NCBI GenBank assembly: GCA_964393895.1
Contig: CAYMWP010000044.1
Location: 1-30,833, forward strand
Length of the DNA: 30,833 nucleotides
Direction: 5' to 3'
From: B4-G1 sp964393895
GTDB lineage: Bacteria > Chloroflexota > Anaerolineae > B4-G1
Below, piece by piece: positions 23,240 through 30,825 of this stretch. Positions within the stretch are counted from its first letter, which is position 1. The number at the start of each line of letters is the position of its first letter. A program made the position numbers and the translations under genes. The notes under the pieces are model-generated. The model searched no databases and had not been told where the DNA came from. It saw only the letters and a program-made list of their open reading frames with translations.

Positions 23240-24280
23240 ATGCTCGATCAATTGCACCTAATGGAAAAAGAAGCCCTGGCTGCGCTGGAAGCGGTCCAGG
23301 ATAGCGATGCGCTGGCCGACTGGAACAGGCGCTACCTGGGCAAGAAGGGCGCGCTGACACTGCTGCTGCGCTCCGTCGGGGAGCTGCCCCAGGAGGAACG
23401 CCCGGCCTTGGGTCGCGCTGCCAATGAGGTCAAGAACGCGCTGGAAGCGGCCTACGAGGCGCGGGAACAGGCCCTGCGTCAGGCAGAGTTGGAGCGGGAA
23501 CTGGAGCGGGGCGCGCTGGACGTCACGCTGCCGGGCCGCCCTGTTGGACCGGGACACCTGCACATCACCACCCAGACGCTGCGCCAGATTTACGCCATCT
23601 TTGCCGAGATGGGATTCCAGGTCTACGAAGCGCCCCAAGTCGAGACCGACGAGCTGAACTTTGGGCTGCTCAATATGCCGCCCCACCATCCGGCCCGCGA
23701 TATGTGGGACACCTTTTGGGTCGGCGAGGAGACGTTGCTGCGCACGCACACTTCGCCGGGTCAGATCCGCGTGATGCGCGAGCGCGCGAACACTGCGTGT
23801 TCGGGCCCCGAGCCGATCCGCGTCATCCTGCCTGGCAAATGCTACCGCTACGAGCAGATCACCGCTCGCTCCGAGCACCAATTCTACCAGGTGGAGGGGT
23901 TGGCGGTGGGGCACGGTATTGCGCTGACCGATCTGATCGGCACGCTGACCGAGTTCGCGCGGCGGCTCTACGGGCCGGAACGGAAAATCCGCATCCGTGG
24001 CTCTTACTTTCCCTTCACCGAGCCTTCCATTGAGGCCGACATGGACTGTATCCTGTGCAGCGGGGAGGGATGCCGGGTCTGCAAGTACAGCGGCTGGTTG
24101 GAGGTGGGCGGAGCGGGGATGGTGCACCCGGTGGTGCTGGAGAACGGCGGCTACGACCCCGCCGAGTGGAGCGGCTTTGCCTTTGGCCTGGGAGTCGAGC
24201 GGCCCGCCATGCTCAAGTACAACATTGACGACATCCGCCTGTTCTATGGGAACGATTTGCGGTTCCTGAGGCAGTTCTAA
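23240..24280 (+). CDS. pheS: Phenylalanyl-tRNA synthetase alpha subunit
   Basis: This is the catalytic subunit of the class II synthetase that charges tRNA-Phe, working as an (alpha-beta)2 tetramer with PheT. It is 346 residues with an N-terminal coiled-coil helix (about 1-90) that binds tRNA. Class II core motifs include the motif 2 region ARSEHQFYQVEGLAVG, the FTEPSIEADM segment, and motif 3 GFAFGLGVERPAML. A CILCSGEGCRVCKYSGW stretch has four Cys that could bind zinc. The start at 23240 is fixed by GAGAGGAGG seven bases upstream. The gene lies about 390 bp after the T-box terminator, an unusually long distance with the antitoxin remnant in antisense in between. Confidence 0.97.
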   Translation: MLDQLHLMEKEALAALEAVQDSDALADWNRRYLGKKGALTLLLRSVGELPQEERPALGRAANEVKNALEAAYEAREQALRQAELERELERGALDVTLPGRPVGPGHLHITTQTLRQIYAIFAEMGFQVYEAPQVETDELNFGLLNMPPHHPARDMWDTFWVGEETLLRTHTSPGQIRVMRERANTACSGPEPIRVILPGKCYRYEQITARSEHQFYQVEGLAVGHGIALTDLIGTLTEFARRLYGPERKIRIRGSYFPFTEPSIEADMDCILCSGEGCRVCKYSGWLEVGGAGMVHPVVLENGGYDPAEWSGFAFGLGVERPAMLKYNIDDIRLFYGNDLRFLRQF

Positions 24281-24297
24281 CCAAAGGAGATAAACCG

Positions 24298-26790
24298 ATG
24301 AGAGTACCATTATCCTGGCTCAAAGAATACGTAGACATCACCGTCCCCATCCCCATCCCCCAACTGGCCGAGCGGCTGACGCTGGCCGGCCTGGAGGTGG
24401 AGACCATCGAGTATATCGGCCTGCCGGGAGCCGAGCTGCCCTGGGACCCGGAAAAGATCGTCGTGGGCGAGCTTCTCTCTGTGCGTCCTCACCCCAACGC
24501 CGACCGGCTGGTGCTGGTCGAGGTCGAGTACGGCGGCCCGGAACCAGAGATCATGGTCACCGGGGCCCCCAGCCTGCTGGAGCGCCGAGGCCAGAGCGGC
24601 CTGCATCTCAAGGTCGCCTTTGCGATGGAGGGCGTCAGCCTGTACGATGGTCACGCCGAGGGCAAGCGGGTGATGAAACTCAAACGGACCAAGATTCGCG
24701 GCGTCCCGTCGCGGGCCATGGTCTGCTCGGAGAAAGAGCTGGGTCTCTCCGACGAGCACGTGGACATCATCTACCTGCCCGACGACGCGCCGGTCGGTAC
24801 GCCGCTGGCCGACTATATGGGCGACGCCGTGCTAGAGTTCGACATCAAGGGGCCGTTCGGCCACCTGCAATCCATCTTTGGCATCGCCCGCGAGGCGGCG
24901 GCGCTGTTCGACTTGCCGCTCAAGAGAGACGTCGTGGAGGTACTTGAGCTCCATCCGGCCGAACTGACCTCCACGCCGGATTTCCTGACGCTGGAAATCG
25001 CCGACCCCGACCTGTGCCCGCGTTACTCGGCGTTCCTGATTCAGGGTATCAAAATGGGCCCTTCACCTTTCTGGATGCAGCAACGCTTGCTCCGCGCCGG
25101 TATGCGCCCCATCAACAACGTCGTGGATACCACCAACTATGTGATGCTGGAACTGGGGCAACCGCTGCACGCCTTCGATTATCACGTCCTGCGCGCCAAG
25201 CCTGACGAGGAGCAGCCGGCCATCGCCGTGCGCCGCGCCAAACCTGGCGAGCAGATGAAGACGCTCGATGGAGAACTGCGCACCTTTGACGAGGAGATGT
25301 TGCTCATCACCGACGGCGGCGGCCCGGTGGCGGTGGCCGGCGTGATGGGTGGATTGGATAGCGAGGTCACCGAGGCGACGACCGACATCCTCCTGGAATC
25401 GGCCAATTTCAACTTTCTCAACGTCCGGCGTACCTCTCGCCTGCTGGGGCTGACGAGCGAGGCCAGCCAGCGGTTCGGGCGGCGCGTGGACCCAGAGTTG
25501 ACGGTGAAGGCGGGCGCCCGCGCGGCTCATCTGATGGCGGAACTGGGAGGCGGGACAGCCGCACCGGTCATCGGTGATCTGTACCCTGGTCGCCAACCGC
25601 AGCGGGTCGTCGTCTTCGATCCGGCCTACGCCAACGCCATTCTGGGCGTCGAGATAGCGACCGAGGAAATGATACGCATCCTCACCTCACTCGAATTCCA
25701 GGTCTCCAACCTCCAAATCACCATTCCCTCCCACCGCCTCGACGTCACGCGGCCCATAGACCTGGTCGAGGAGATAGGGCGCGTCTGGGGCTACGATCGC
25801 TTCCCCACGACCCTCATACGGGACGAGCTGCCTCCCCAGCGGGCCAACCCCCGTCTGGAAGGGGCCGAGCGCGTGCGCGACATCCTGACCGGCTGCGGGC
25901 TGGACGAGATCATCACTTACTCGATGGTAGATATTGAGGATGAGGGGAATCTTGAGGCCGGCGGAGCGAACGCAGAGGTTCGCTACCTGCGTGTGCGCAA
26001 CCCCCTCTCGACGGAGCGGGCCTACTTGCGGCAGACGCTGCTCCCCTCCTCGCTCCACACCGTCCGCGAGAACCTGCGCTTCCTCGACCGCGTGATGACC
26101 TTTGAGATCGGCGCCGTCTACCTGCCGGTCGAGGGTCAAACTCTGCCCGACGAGCCGCGACGACTGGTCATCGTGATGACCGGCCCGCGAGAGGGTCAAT
26201 CCTGGCTGGCGGGACAGGATCGCACGCCGCTGGATTTCTACGACCTCAAGGGCGTGGTGGAGACGTTGCTGGCGGGGCTGGGATTGGAGGGGACGTTCGA
26301 GCCGGGCGAGCACCCGGCCTTGCACCCCGGCCGGTGCGCGCAGTTGACCGTCGGCGGCGACGTGGTGGGCGCGATGGGGGAATTGCACCCCTCGGTGCGG
26401 GAGTCGTTCGAGCTACCGCGTCAGCCCGTCTGCGCGTTAGAGTTCGACCTGGACAAACTGTTGGAGACCTGGGGCGCGCCGCGCACGATGGCCCCCATCT
26501 CCGTCCACCCGCCGGTCTATGAGGATTTGGCGCTGGTGGTGGACGAGGACACGCCAGCGGCGCGCGTGCGCGAACTGATCGTCCAGACCGGGGGGACGCT
26601 GGTGCGCTCCGTCGTGCTGTTCGACCTCTACCGGGGGGAGCAGGTGGGGGCTAGCAAAAAGAGCCTGGCCTACCGCCTCATCTATCAGGCGGACAACCGC
26701 ACGTTGACCGACCGGGAGGTCAGCAAACTGCGGGACAAGATCGTGCGTCGCCTGGAGCGGGAACTGGGCGCGACGCTGCGCAGTCAGTAG
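24298..26790 (+). CDS. pheT: Phenylalanyl-tRNA synthetase beta subunit
   Basis: This is the non-catalytic, tRNA-binding and editing subunit of PheRS, 830 residues. The domains are in the normal order: an N-terminal part with MRVPLSWLKEYVDI, a tRNA-binding OB-like domain (about 40-150), the B3/B4 editing domain (about 215-390), B5 (about 405-480), a catalytic-like core with LRQTLLPSSLHTVRENLRF, and the FDX-ACB anticodon-binding domain at the end (about 735-830). Bacterial PheT is usually about 790-850 residues, so it is complete. It follows pheS after 17 bp with an AAAGGAGAT ribosome site. It should be controlled by the same T-box. Confidence 0.97.
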   Translation: MRVPLSWLKEYVDITVPIPIPQLAERLTLAGLEVETIEYIGLPGAELPWDPEKIVVGELLSVRPHPNADRLVLVEVEYGGPEPEIMVTGAPSLLERRGQSGLHLKVAFAMEGVSLYDGHAEGKRVMKLKRTKIRGVPSRAMVCSEKELGLSDEHVDIIYLPDDAPVGTPLADYMGDAVLEFDIKGPFGHLQSIFGIAREAAALFDLPLKRDVVEVLELHPAELTSTPDFLTLEIADPDLCPRYSAFLIQGIKMGPSPFWMQQRLLRAGMRPINNVVDTTNYVMLELGQPLHAFDYHVLRAKPDEEQPAIAVRRAKPGEQMKTLDGELRTFDEEMLLITDGGGPVAVAGVMGGLDSEVTEATTDILLESANFNFLNVRRTSRLLGLTSEASQRFGRRVDPELTVKAGARAAHLMAELGGGTAAPVIGDLYPGRQPQRVVVFDPAYANAILGVEIATEEMIRILTSLEFQVSNLQITIPSHRLDVTRPIDLVEEIGRVWGYDRFPTTLIRDELPPQRANPRLEGAERVRDILTGCGLDEIITYSMVDIEDEGNLEAGGANAEVRYLRVRNPLSTERAYLRQTLLPSSLHTVRENLRFLDRVMTFEIGAVYLPVEGQTLPDEPRRLVIVMTGPREGQSWLAGQDRTPLDFYDLKGVVETLLAGLGLEGTFEPGEHPALHPGRCAQLTVGGDVVGAMGELHPSVRESFELPRQPVCALEFDLDKLLETWGAPRTMAPISVHPPVYEDLALVVDEDTPAARVRELIVQTGGTLVRSVVLFDLYRGEQVGASKKSLAYRLIYQADNRTLTDREVSKLRDKIVRRLERELGATLRSQ

Positions 26791-26806
26791 TCAGCAATCA
26801 GATGTT

Positions 26807-26835
26807 AGTAGGCAGTAGCCAGATATCTGCCTACT
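26807..26835. terminator. Bidirectional hairpin between pheT and TPR gene
   Basis: AGTAGGCAG (26807-26815) pairs with CTGCCTACT (26827-26835) around an 11-nt loop. It lies between two convergent genes and overlaps the TPR gene stop codon. It could end transcription from both sides, although no long T-run is present. Confidence 0.5.
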
Positions 26836-27382
26836 GACCACTGCCCAGCAACCTGGCGCGCATGTTGAGCAAAGCGCGCAATGTTTTCTGACTGACTGTC
26901 GGTTTCTGGAGAGTGCGCAGGCCGGTTTCGTAAACCGCCAGTCCGCCGCTGCGGTCCTTGGTTTTCCACATCTGCACGCCCAGCGACAGCAGCGTCTCTC
27001 CCTGGTGTTGGGCATCACCCAATTCGGCAAAGATGTCGGCTGCCTGGCGCAGACATTTCTTCGCCTCGTCCCGCTTGCCCCGGCTGGCGTACAGCCCGCC
27101 CAGATTGCCTAGCGTCTGTGCTTCGTGATTGCGCTCTCCCAACCGCACAAAGATCGCTTTGGTCTCCTCCAGGGTCGCAATCGCCTCGTCCCATTGGCCC
27201 TGTACGCGGTAGAGCACACCTCGATTGTTCATCATCTCGGCTGCTTTGACCTCGTTCCCTGCGGCGGCGAACTTTGCCCGCGCCTGTTCAAAAGCTTCGG
27301 CTGCCTCCTCGTACAGCCCTTCCTGGAACAGCCGCAGTCCTTCCTCTTCTATTTCCTGTGCAGGAGCCATCTGATTCATCAT
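26831..27382 (-). CDS. TPR repeat protein
   Basis: This is a helical repeat protein of 183 residues, probably cytoplasmic, since it has no signal peptide. About four tetratricopeptide units are visible: EGLRLFQEGLYEEAAEAFEQA, EMMNNRGVLYRVQGQWDEAIA, QTLGNLGGLYASRGKRDEAKK and TLLSLGVQMWKTKDRSGGLA, each starting a 34-residue period. Such domains bind partner proteins. GGGAGG precedes two consecutive ATG codons. It starts 18 bp after the XRE regulator gene, so the two form an operon. The TPR protein may modulate the regulator, as in other HTH-TPR pairs, but that is inferred. Confidence 0.9.
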   Translation of the reverse strand: MMNQMAPAQEIEEEGLRLFQEGLYEEAAEAFEQARAKFAAAGNEVKAAEMMNNRGVLYRVQGQWDEAIATLEETKAIFVRLGERNHEAQTLGNLGGLYASRGKRDEAKKCLRQAADIFAELGDAQHQGETLLSLGVQMWKTKDRSGGLAVYETGLRTLQKPTVSQKTLRALLNMRARLLGSGQ

Positions 27383-27400
27383 TGCACCTCCCGTCTGCGA

Positions 27401-28072
27401 TCAGTAAGTAATGTCCAGCAATCCTTCAGCGATGTCGCGCAGTCCTCCGGCGGGCATCTCGGCCAGCTTCATCGCTACCTCCAGGTACTTGACGTTTATG
27501 GGCCGGCTGATGAAATCTTGCACCTCTTCGGGCAGCTCGCAGAAATACCTTACGGCCTCCTCACGCCGCTGCCACTCTCCCACCGGCCCCTCTTGAGCGT
27601 CGAGAAAGTGTTCCATTGGCAAGTTCAAGCGTTGCGCCAGCAGCTCCAGTTCTGCCAGTGGGATGGGGCGCGTCCCGTACTCGTAAGAGGATAGGCGGCC
27701 GGCCGAGCAGCCCACTACCTCGGCCAACTCCTTCTGAGAGAGATCCGCCTCCAGCCTGGCCTGGCGCAATAGCGCGCCCACGATGCGGTGACGCAAGGCG
27801 AGCACCTCCTGCAGGGGCAGCGGTTCTTCTTCGGCCGTGAGCTGTGGGTCGTGTCCCCAGAAATGCTCTACCGGTGTATCGAGCAAGTAGGCCAGCACCT
27901 CGAGCTCTGGCAGAGAGATGGACTTGCGCCCATCTTCGTACGCCGTGATAGCGCCGCTGGAAACGCCCAGTGCCTCTGCGCACTCGCGCTTGGTCTTTTC
28001 GGCCCGTTCCCGCGCATCGCGCAGCAGCAGGCCGATAATGCGGTTCCGTAAGATCAATTTCTCCTCAGTCAC
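27401..28072 (-). CDS. XRE-family regulator with two HTH domains
   Basis: This is a predicted DNA-binding regulator of 223 residues. Two XRE/Cro-type helix-turn-helix domains lie in tandem. The first (about 9-75) has LLRDARERAEKTKRECAEA then SSGAITAYEDGRK. The second (about 92-155) has LLRQARLEADLSQKELAEV then SAGRLSSYEYGTR. Each is followed by an ...EVLAYLLDTPVEHFWG/...ELLAQRLNLPMEHFLD motif, so the unit arose by internal duplication. The C-terminal 65 residues form a helical region (PEEVQDFISRPINVKYLEVAM). The start is a GTG (28072 or 28075) behind AAGGAGG; an upstream ATG-type start would have no ribosome site. Confidence 0.9.
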   Translation of the reverse strand: MTEEKLILRNRIIGLLLRDARERAEKTKRECAEALGVSSGAITAYEDGRKSISLPELEVLAYLLDTPVEHFWGHDPQLTAEEEPLPLQEVLALRHRIVGALLRQARLEADLSQKELAEVVGCSAGRLSSYEYGTRPIPLAELELLAQRLNLPMEHFLDAQEGPVGEWQRREEAVRYFCELPEEVQDFISRPINVKYLEVAMKLAEMPAGGLRDIAEGLLDITY

Positions 28073-28117
28073 CACACCCTCCTTACAGTTACGTTCGTTC
28101 AGTGAGAAGTATCGTGA

Positions 28118-28146
28118 ATTATAGCACAACCACGTGAGGGATACAA
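28118..28146 (-). promoter_or_regulatory. Promoter of the XRE-TPR operon
   Basis: On the minus strand a perfect -10 box TATAAT (28118-28123) is preceded by a 17-bp spacer and a weak -35 TTGTAT (28141-28146). The leader to the GTG would be about 40 nt. A weak -35 would fit autoregulation by the XRE protein, but no clear operator palindrome was found. Confidence 0.65.
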
Positions 28147-28166
28147 AACCGCGTCCGGTGAGCGTA

Positions 28167-28301
28167 TCACGCTGGGGGCAGATGACACACTGCCCCCACT
28201 GGCGATGTGGAAGGGCTAGGGGAGAGGGGGACGGCCTGCGGCGAGGCGCACGCGGTCAAAAACAAGGCGACGGCCACCTCCAAACGACGCCACCATTTCA
28301 T
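28167..28301 (-). CDS. Very small lipoprotein, possibly a truncated gene
   Basis: A 44-codon reading frame starts ATG AAA TGG TGG and has GAGGAGG seven bases upstream. The product has a basic N-terminus (MKWWRRLE), a hydrophobic stretch (VAVALFL) and a lipobox LTAC (Cys18), followed by a Ser/Pro-rich tail that ends after about 26 residues. Ribosome site, signal peptide and lipobox agree, so it is probably a real or recently real gene. It may be the stub of a longer lipoprotein whose domain was lost. A GGGGGCAG/CTGCCCCC hairpin (28174-28197) lies over its 3' end. It sits upstream of the XRE-TPR operon on the same strand. Confidence 0.55.
   Translation of the reverse strand: MKWWRRLEVAVALFLTACASPQAVPLSPSPSTSPVGAVCHLPPA
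28174..28197. terminator. GGGGGCAG/CTGCCCCC hairpin
   Basis: A perfect 8-bp G+C-rich stem with an 8-nt loop overlaps the end of the small lipoprotein frame. It may be its terminator, or a structure upstream of the XRE promoter. No T-run follows. Confidence 0.4.
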
Positions 28302-28332
28302 CACACTGCCTCCTCGACCTCAAGACACCGCC

Positions 28333-28361
28333 TTGCTTCAAGCAACGTCATCGGGTATACT
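28333..28361 (+). promoter_or_regulatory. Promoter giving a probably leaderless mRNA
   Basis: The -35 box TTGCTT (28333-28338), a 17-bp spacer and the -10 box TATACT (28356-28361) are followed by the ATG at 28368, only six bases after the -10 box. Transcription would start at or next to the A of the ATG. No ribosome site precedes this ATG. Confidence 0.6.
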
Positions 28362-28367
28362 CTCGGT

Positions 28368-29606
28368 ATGCACATCGTAATGGTAGGCCCCTTTGGGCTG
28401 CACTCGCGGGGCACGATGAGCGTGCGCGCGCTGCCGCTGGCCAGGGCGCTGGTCGCCCGCGGGCACACTGTGACCATGCTCCTCCCTCCCTGGCGGAATC
28501 CGCAGGAGGCCGGACGCCGTTGGGAAAAAGACGGCGTCGCCCTCGAGAACATCCATCTGCCGCCCGGAATCCCCGGCCTCTTCCACCTGCTGGTCGCCCT
28601 CCGGCTGACCCGTCGGGCGCTTGCGCTCCGCCCCGACGTGGTACACCTCTTCAAACCCAAATCCTACAGCGGCCTGACTCACTGGCTGCTGGCCCATCTC
28701 CCTCGCACCCGCCGCCCGCGCCTGGTGGTGGATAGCGACGACTGGGAAGGCGCCGGCGGCTGGAACGAGATCGGCGGCTATACCCCGGCCCAGCGGCGAT
28801 TCTTTGCCTGGCAGGAGCGCTGGGGGCTCACCCACGCCGACGCTCTCACTCTCGCCAGCCGCGCGCTGGAGGGGCTGGTGTGGGCGCTGGGCGTGCCGCG
28901 CGAACGGGTCTTTTACGTGCCTAATGGCGTTGCGCAGGAGGCGGGAGGCAAGGGACAAGAAGCAGGGGGCAGGAAGCAGGAGGGAAAAAAACAGCCGCCC
29001 GCATCCTGCATCTTGCTGTATACGAGGTTCTTTGAGTTTCCCGTCTCTCGCGTCATTGAGGTGCTACGGCGCGTGCGCGAGCAAATTCCAGCAGCGCGAC
29101 TGCTCGTCGTGGGTAAAGGATTGTCCGGTGAAGAGAACGAGCTCTTCCAGTTAGCCGCCCAATCCGGCCTCACCGTCGCGTCCCACGCCTCACGTTCGAC
29201 GCCCGACGTTTCACGTTTCACGGACAATATAATCTACTGCGGGTGGGTCCCCTCCGACGAGCTTCCCGCCTGTTTTGCCCAGGCGGACGTCGCCGTCTAC
29301 CCTTTCGACGACACACTGGTCAACCGGACCAAGTGCTCCGTCAAGCTGACGGAACTGCTGGTCACCGGTGTGCCCGTCGTGGCCGAGGCGGTGGGCCAGA
29401 ATCGAGAATACATCCGTCACGGTGAGACCGGCTGGCTGGTTCCCCCCGGCGACGCAGCGACCTTTGCCAACGCGGTGATCCGGCTGCTGAAGGATACGCC
29501 ATTACGGCGGCGATTGAGCCAGGCGTCGGTACGCGACGTGCAGGAGCGGTTCGCGTGGGCGCGGCTGGTCGAGACGGTAGAACGAGCCTACGGAGCGGGC
29601 CGGTGA
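28368..29606 (+). CDS. GT-B glycosyltransferase (GT4-like)
   Basis: This predicted glycosyltransferase has 412 residues. The start MHIVMVGPFGLHSRGTMSVRA gives the usual GT4 N-terminal Rossmann strand and glycine loop; longer upstream frames have no support. The C-terminal domain shows LLVVGKG, IIYCGWVPSDELPACFAQADVAVYP split by no gap, then KLTELLVTGVPVVAE and NREYIRHGETGWLVPPGD, the typical nucleotide-sugar binding region. Two stretches look inserted: about residues 188-214, low-complexity and Lys/Gln/Gly-rich, and about 272-286 (VASHASRSTPDVSRF). Their DNA is repetitive. The donor and acceptor are unknown. It overlaps the VanZ-like gene downstream. Confidence 0.9.
   Translation: MHIVMVGPFGLHSRGTMSVRALPLARALVARGHTVTMLLPPWRNPQEAGRRWEKDGVALENIHLPPGIPGLFHLLVALRLTRRALALRPDVVHLFKPKSYSGLTHWLLAHLPRTRRPRLVVDSDDWEGAGGWNEIGGYTPAQRRFFAWQERWGLTHADALTLASRALEGLVWALGVPRERVFYVPNGVAQEAGGKGQEAGGRKQEGKKQPPASCILLYTRFFEFPVSRVIEVLRRVREQIPAARLLVVGKGLSGEENELFQLAAQSGLTVASHASRSTPDVSRFTDNIIYCGWVPSDELPACFAQADVAVYPFDDTLVNRTKCSVKLTELLVTGVPVVAEAVGQNREYIRHGETGWLVPPGDAATFANAVIRLLKDTPLRRRLSQASVRDVQERFAWARLVETVERAYGAGR
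28933..29016. repeat. GCAGGAGGC-type repeat inside the glycosyltransferase gene
   Basis: Purine-rich direct repeats (GCAGGAGGCGGGAGGCAAGG and similar GAAGCAGG units) are followed by ATCCTGCATCTTGC, partly their inverse. The reading frame stays open through it. It resembles intergenic short repeats more than coding sequence. Confidence 0.55.
29181..29224. repeat. CACGTTT-type repeat inside the glycosyltransferase gene
   Basis: Short direct repeats (CCTCACGTT, GACGTTTCACG, TTTCACG) stand in frame where a catalytic loop would be expected. Related ACGTTT/ACGCATTACG motifs occur in the intergenic repeat at 4748-4793. Confidence 0.5.
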
Positions 29607-29986
29607 AACGCACTCTCTCCCACCGGCTACCCCCGCTGATTTGGATGGGGCTGATATTCTTCTTCTCCGCCCAACCGCACCTGCCCAGAGCCCCCGCGCC
29701 CTGGCTGGATACCCTGCTCAAAAAGCTGGGGCACGCGCTGGGCTATGGCGTCCTGGCCTGGCTCTACCTGCGGGCGCTGCGGGGACATTTGCACCCCCCG
29801 AACTCCTGCCGCGCGGTCAGCCTGGGGTTGGCGCTGCTTTACGGGCTGAGCGACGAATATCACCAGACCTTTGTGCCGGGGCGCAACGGCACGCTTTTGG
29901 ACGTGGCGGTGGATGGGATGGGGGCCGGCGGAGCTATGCTGCTGGAGTGGTGGCTGCAACGGCGGCGGGAATCTGGCGCTCGATGA
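29603..29986 (+). CDS. VanZ-like membrane protein
   Basis: This is a small integral membrane protein of 127 residues. It has a VanZ-like core: a first TM segment (LPPLIWMGLIFFFSA, the start of which is often followed by a QPHLP/SAQP motif), a KLGHALGYGVLAWLYLRAL helix, and the hallmark DEYHQTFVPGRNGTLLDVAVDGMGA. The start is a GTG at 29603 that overlaps the glycosyltransferase TGA stop (GTGA), so translation is probably coupled. VanZ-family proteins are linked to glycopeptide resistance in some Firmicutes, but most members have unknown roles. Here the partner is a glycosyltransferase. Its 3' end overlaps the end of scpA on the other strand by 53 bp. Confidence 0.88.
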   Translation: MKRTLSHRLPPLIWMGLIFFFSAQPHLPRAPAPWLDTLLKKLGHALGYGVLAWLYLRALRGHLHPPNSCRAVSLGLALLYGLSDEYHQTFVPGRNGTLLDVAVDGMGAGGAMLLEWWLQRRRESGAR

Positions 29987-30677
29987 TAATCTCCCCAAAG
30001 AGTTGCTCCTGCCGCACCCGCACCTGATCCTGCTTGATCAACTCTAGCACTGCCAGCAGGGTCACAATGATCCCGACGCGGGTGGCGACGCCGGAAAGAA
30101 CATCGCGAAAACGGACGCGGGGCTGCTGCGTCAGGCGCTCCTCGATGAGAGCAATTTGCTCGCCAATCGTCACCGGCGGGATGGTGACGACCTCACCGAC
30201 CGGCGGGACAGGCGCCGCGTCCAGCGCCTCCTGCACGAGAGCCACCAGGTCGTGGAACGTCACGCCGCCCAGATCGAGCTCCGGCTCCAGGTGGGGCAGA
30301 GGCGCAATGCGTACATAGCTGTGCAATCCCTGTTCCTCGCGCTCGTGCAGCAGTGCGGCGATCTGTTTGAAACGTTTGTATACCTGCAACTGGCGCACCA
30401 GTTCGTCGCCCGACTCTTCGGCTTCGGGTGTCATTTCCGAAGGGCTCGAGAGCAACGCCAGCGACTTGATGAGCAAGAGTTTCGCCGCCACGACGAGAAA
30501 ATCAGCCAAATCTTTGACCTGCCGTTGCTCCAGCTCTTCCAGATAAGCCAGATATTGATCGGTCACTCTGGTCAGCGCGACCGTCGTGATGTCCAACTCC
30601 TCCCGCTCGATCAGTTGGAGGAGCAGATCCAGGGGGCCCTCGAACACGGGCAATCGAATTTGATGGTTCGATGACAT
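29934..30677 (-). CDS. scpA: Segregation and condensation protein A
   Basis: This is the kleisin subunit of the SMC-ScpAB condensin complex, which organises and separates chromosomes. It is 247 residues. The N-terminal kleisin helices (LPVFEGPLDLLLQLIEREELDIT, VTDQYLAYLEELEQRQVKDLADFLVVAAKLLLIKSLALL, broken at the usual places) bind the SMC neck. The C-terminal winged helix (VIVTLLAVLELIKQDQVRVRQEQLFGEIII) binds the SMC head. The start at 30677 matches the usual N-terminus (MSSNHQIRLPVFEG); a GTG at 30719 is possible. ScpB was not found nearby and may lie outside the window. Confidence 0.95.
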   Translation of the reverse strand: MSSNHQIRLPVFEGPLDLLLQLIEREELDITTVALTRVTDQYLAYLEELEQRQVKDLADFLVVAAKLLLIKSLALLSSPSEMTPEAEESGDELVRQLQVYKRFKQIAALLHEREEQGLHSYVRIAPLPHLEPELDLGGVTFHDLVALVQEALDAAPVPPVGEVVTIPPVTIGEQIALIEERLTQQPRVRFRDVLSGVATRVGIIVTLLAVLELIKQDQVRVRQEQLFGEIIIERQIPAAVAATTPAA

Positions 30678-30760
30678 CGCTTGACTTTTTGACCTTTTTG
30701 CGGGGACAAACTTTTCCACCTGCGCAATTAGCCCAGGAGGCTCCGTACTATCGCGCCATT

Positions 30761-30825
30761 TTCACCGCAGAGAACGCTGAGAAAATCAAAAGAATCTCTG
30801 CGCTCTCGGCGTGCTCTGCGGTGAA
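30761..30825. repeat. CACAGAG-type dispersed inverted repeat
   Basis: TTCACCGCAGAGAACGCTGA (30761-30780) pairs with the right arm ending GTGCTCTGCGGTGAA (30811-30825), with a few mismatches. It lies upstream of scpA and is a fourth member of the family also seen at 336-441, 14664-14799 and 20706-20777. Confidence 0.7.

Noticed and set aside
23258..24310. 350-codon minus-strand frame opposite pheS
   Set aside because: PheS is unmistakable on the plus strand, and the antisense product has no recognisable domain.
28134..28367. Upstream extension of the glycosyltransferase frame
   Set aside because: The added 78 codons are low-complexity, lie upstream of the predicted promoter, and overlap the small lipoprotein gene on the other strand.
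30678..30719. Upstream GTG start for scpA
   Set aside because: It adds a Lys/Ser-rich tail that is not typical of ScpA and has no better ribosome site. The ATG at 30677 fits the family.
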